Shown in pieces: positions 60,268-64,000 of a DNA stretch of 64,000 nt (the first letter of the stretch is position 1; each line of letters begins with the position of its first letter). The notes under the pieces are model-generated. The model saw nothing but the letters and a program-made list of their open reading frames with translations. It had not been told where the DNA came from and did not search any database. The translations under genes and the position numbers were made by a program. The stretch comes from Lumnitzera littorea (taxonomy: Eukaryota; Streptophyta; Magnoliopsida; Myrtales; Combretaceae). The stretch lies in NCBI GenBank assembly GCA_024138015.1, contig JAMXBB010000011.1:69162679-69226678 (forward strand), given 5' to 3'.

Positions 60268-63200
60268 ATGCCGTTGAATTTAGTTCATAATTCTGATGGA
60301 TTACCCAGAATCATATTGACTGAGCCTACTGGATCATCTGCAGAGGTTTGTTGTTGTTTTGATCATACATGTTTATGTTTCCTCTTTTATATATCTGTTC
60401 CTGCTTTTTGCACAAGATTGTTCCTGAACTGTTCAGCTATTTTATTTAATGGTTGGTTGGATGTTCAAAGATTATCTGTGATTGGCGATTAGCACACAGC
60501 TTGGCCAGTTGTGTGAGAGTGAATTACTAATATATAGGACAGAGATGGTTGTTGGAGATACAAAACTGGTTTCCATCACCATGAAAGTGACAATCCACCT
60601 GATTTAGATAATTGACTTGCCATAATATCAGAGCAGATTGATGCAATTTAGTTGCTGGAAGTAGTATTTTAGAGGTCTATACTGTCTAACAGGATGGGTT
60701 CATTGTCTAAAAATCCTACAAGCAGTGACTTTATCCCATAATATAATTCCTTTCCTGAATCTTCACTTAATTTATTGCTTGATTGAAATCCAAAAATAGA
60801 TCTGCTTGTACAATATGGCTAATATCAGCCATCAAATGGTTTCAGGTGCTTCTCCATGGGGGGCAGGTGATTTCCTGGAAAAATGAGAGGAGAGAAGAAC
60901 TTCTGTTTATGAGCAGTAAGGTAAAGTGCATGACAACTTTTATCTGTGTGGAATGGAGATGCCACATATTTACGTGAGAACCCTGAGGATTTATGAGGCC
61001 AATTGTACAATTTGTTAATGTTAAGCCGTTGTTCTTCATTAACAGATACCTTTCATCCATGAAGCAGATGTAACTGGATACTATTTTCTATGTAAGATGT
61101 TAAGAATTTTCTCTCATGAAAGTCAGGCATTCCATGCTCCCTTTAGAAATGAAAAGGGAACCTTTTTTGTGCAATCTATATTTTTATAGTTATACCGTCA
61201 TAAAAGTTAACCTGAATCTGTTGATCTTTTACTAGCATACTGTCTTTATGATGCATGTTTAGAAGACTGATTAATCCTTTCTCCCTTATCTGCATTATAC
61301 AAGTTATTCTCATCTCAAGTGTGCTCAGATGATTTGTATGCTTCCTGTCCGGGATATATTCTTATGGATGTTTTGTCTTCTCTTGCAGGCAGTTTGTAAA
61401 CCTCCAAAAGTCATTAGAGGAGGTATACTCGTCTGTTTCCCTCAGGTTGGCTACTTGTGAATTCTTGTGTACTACTATATAAATTTGTTTATGTTAGTAA
61501 TAGAGTAGTAGTGGGTCGCATGCTTGTCACATGACAACTTAGTCAGTACTCCTATATATACAGAAAGTCTGGTCGTCATTAGAGTTAGTTAACTGGGATG
61601 TTCATTTTCTTCATCTTTCAGTAACAGAAACAGAGCATTTCTTTCTTGATAGAAGTCAGCTATGGTGTGATGCACTTTCTCACATTACTCCTATTTTTTC
61701 TTAAGTATTATAGGCTTATCGTTCTTGCTGAAGTTTAATTTTGGCTGATTCTTACATGATGCAGTTTGGCAGTCATGGTTCTCTGGATCAGCATGGGTTT
61801 GCTAGGAGTAAAGTATGGTCACTAGACAGTGATCCTTCGCCTCTTCCTCCAGCTAACGAGCAATCATCTGTGGATCTCATACTGAAATCCACAGAAGAAG
61901 ACCTCAAAACTTGGCCACATAGGTATGCTGGTGAATTATTTAATATTTTCACTTGATGGAATGAATTTGGAAATTGTACTACTGGTGCATCGTTATGAGG
62001 CTTGATCTTTGTCTGTTGTACACCGACAGCTTTGAATTGCGACTTCGCATTTCTCTTAGTGCTGGAAAGCTCACTTTGATTCCCCGTGTGAGAAATACAA
62101 ATAGCAAAGCCTTCTCTTTTACTTTTGTGTTGAACAATCACCTATCCGTCTCAGACATCAGGTTTGTCTTTGAACTTCACACCAAGACTTTTGCATGCTG
62201 ATAATGATGGAAAGGGTTGAAAAGCTATTGTCTGCATAGTTCTCTCTCTTTTGTTATGTCCAATTGTGGTGGTGCAATTCTTTGAACTAATTGTGGTCTT
62301 GTGACTGATGTCATGGAATTGTGTCCATTTATGATGTTGAGAAATATGTATTTTCAGTTGTGATGTTGCTATTTAGAATGCCCCGTTTTAGATGTGTTGT
62401 TAGATAACAGGAGTGGTGATACCTAATTGTGAAATTATAGCAAGTGAAATCTAAAAGATTGCGCAGGACCTCACTATAGATGTTCAAAATCTTGTGGAGA
62501 ATCAACTTCATCAAAGCTATGATGATTTCACAAGCAGATTATTATGAGCCCCATGATTCATGCAAATATGAACTGAAAAAAATTATATTTTAAGTAACCT
62601 ATGAATACATAAAGGTGGTGGCAGTTTTGGAATGGAAGAATCATGGACAGTTGTAACCAGAAAATATTCAATTAGTAAATCTGAATGATGAAGGTTCATT
62701 GGATCTCGAGATGGCCAAATAGTAATCTTGGTGGCTAAAATATCTGTTGCCCTTTCTTCATTTATGGTTTATTTGCAAAAATTTTTGCTATGCTAGAACC
62801 TGAGCTTGATTCATTTCATGGCTATCCTTTTCTAAGGGGTTGAATGTTGATCATCAATTTTCAGTGAAGTACGTGTTGAAGGATTGGAGACACTTGATTA
62901 CTTTGACGATTTGAGGTGCAGAGAAAGGTACACAGAGCAGGCTGATGCAATAACTTTTGATGGCAAGGTTATTCTCTTTACGTCTCTATGGTCTCCTTGT
63001 TCAGAAATCCTAGTTGGCATACTAGAACTAACCTATGTGCTTGAGGCTCATGCAAAACTGTCTATAGTTTCCATTTTCTCAACCCAAGAATTTAAGATAT
63101 TTTCCATGCCGAGACATAAGTATTAATTGGTAGAAATTTTATGAATTTAGATTGACAGGATTTATTTGAGCACACCTACAAAGATTGCTATCATAGACCA

Positions 63201-63604
63201 TGAAAAAAAAAGAACACTTGTGCTGCGAAAGGATGGTTTGCCAGATGCAGGTAAATTATCTTTAGCTAAAGTGTTTGCTTCATCTGCATCCACTGGAAAC
63301 TGAAGATGCTCGTTTGCAATATTCATCTATCTGTCTCAATCATCTAATACATGCAATAATTAGAGAACCGTGTTATGCAGTTTTGTGGAATCCTTGGGAC
63401 AAGAAGGCAAAGGCACTTCCAGATTTGGGCGACGAGGATTACATGCACATGCTCTGTGTGGACTCTGCTGCTGTGGAAACCCCAATTGTTTTGAAACCCT
63501 TTGAAGAGTGGACAGGTCGTCAAGAGCTCTGTACTGTGTCATCAAGTTACTGCAGTGGACAGTTAGATCCTCGGAAGGTTCTTCGTGGCTTTCATGGTCA
63601 TTAA
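60268..63604 (+). CDS. Glucose-6-phosphate 1-epimerase-like protein (8 exons, 308 aa)
   Basis: Coding exons: 60268-60345, 60846-60920, 61389-61445, 61765-61922, 62030-62161, 62865-62967, 63151-63250 and 63381-63604. All seven introns are GT-AG and the frame closes at 927 nt. The family (EC 5.1.3.15; YeaD/yeast YMR099C type, galactose mutarotase superfamily) interconverts the alpha and beta anomers of hexose 6-phosphates, normally in the cytosol. Seen: a beta-sandwich start with HGGQVISWK (30-38), IRGGILVCFPQFG (60-72), QHGFAR (79-84), VSDISEVRVEGLETLDY (163-179), AVLWNPWDKK (234-243), GDEDYMHMLCVD (251-262) and LDPRKVL near the end. No signal peptide. Length is normal for plant members. The ATG at 60268 fits the family start (MPLNLVHNSDGLPRIILTE). 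Odd points: the IPVCFPQ motif has Leu65 for Pro. Positions I align with the catalytic His and Glu read Asn158 and Asp262, so activity is uncertain. Identity as a family member is near certain. Confidence 0.92.
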
Positions 63605-64000
63605 TGCGTGGTTTAGTAGTATATGTTAGCAGTTTATACATGGTGCACCTTGTGAGTTCCTCACTTACTTTCTTATAAGAGAAACCAAAACACCTGATAT
63701 GTGTAGTATGTGGCCATGTTTTCCTGGGTGATGCTGTCAGAAGATTTAGCAACAGACATTTTTTAGGTTGCCTGTTTGCTTTCATGAAGGATTCATCTTT
63801 GATGCTTTTGAGTACCGTTCACTGATGACATTATATGTTAGTTATTTGAAGAAGGGTTTGCTTTGTAAAGTCCCTCGTTGGTATTATTTTTCTTGTTAAA
63901 TATGTTTAGAAACCATAGAAATGCACACACCATGCAATGATGGAGATAGGCAAGCACTCATATTTTAGTTGCAGAACTATCAACCTCAATGCTTCTTCTC
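63605..64000 (+). other. 3' UTR and downstream sequence
   Basis: No further coding sequence. T-rich stretches near 63840-63905 (TTTGTAAAG, TTATTTTTCTTGTTAAAT) are plausible plant polyadenylation context, but no canonical AATAAA was found. Confidence 0.4.

Noticed and set aside
62968..63126. Read-through of exon 6 into intron 6 giving a longer open frame
   Set aside because: The family sequence continues at 63151 (IDRIYLSTP) after a GT-AG intron; the read-through sequence has no family match.

Overview
This is nuclear DNA from a flowering plant, most likely a eudicot. It is AT-rich and largely non-coding, full of nested, decayed LTR retrotransposons. At the right end is one eight-exon gene with GT-AG introns. 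The species cannot be named from what is visible. I found no prokaryotic-style system and no convincing new multi-gene system.

Region 1 (1-25438) is dominated by one old Tat-like Ty3/gypsy element, here called B (814-25438, + strand). A perfect 5-bp duplication, CTTTA, flanks it at 809-813 and 25439-25443. Its 5' LTR was split by a second Ty3/gypsy element, X (1503-10262, - strand, TGATA...TATCA ends). X itself holds a long LTR-like block, Y (6600-9491). Inside B come a primer-binding-like site, a 2.7-kb leader with minisatellites, and decayed gag, protease, RT/RNase H and integrase. After these lie a 57-bp triplet repeat and an antisense reading frame (Transposase_28-like, with its own minus-strand TATA motif). 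A solo LTR (C1), a polypurine tract and the 3' LTR complete the element.

Region 2 (25444-29361) holds a TGTAACACCC-type LTR relic (D) and two more members of the C LTR family. C3 (27309-27641) has a perfect GTTGT duplication, lacks about 0.9 kb internally, and carries the only ambiguous base of the window (27547). C2 (28097-29361) is full length.

Region 3 (29362-59450) is gene-poor, AT-rich intergenic DNA. It carries microsatellites, a possible Tat-like LTR relic, a SINE-like relic, a duplicated ~0.5-kb block, a LINE RNase H relic and MITE-like inverted-repeat elements. One set of inverted repeats is interleaved (A-B-A'-B', 54380-55165). There is also a minus-strand gypsy gag relic with PBS and LTR (55170-56796).

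Region 4 (59500-64000) is the only apparently intact gene: a glucose-6-phosphate 1-epimerase-like (YeaD/galactose mutarotase superfamily) protein of 308 aa, encoded at 60268-63604. Two positions that I align with the catalytic His and Glu of this family read Asn158 and Asp262.

Alignments and identities here were judged by eye. Boundaries given without terminal motifs or target duplications are approximate.
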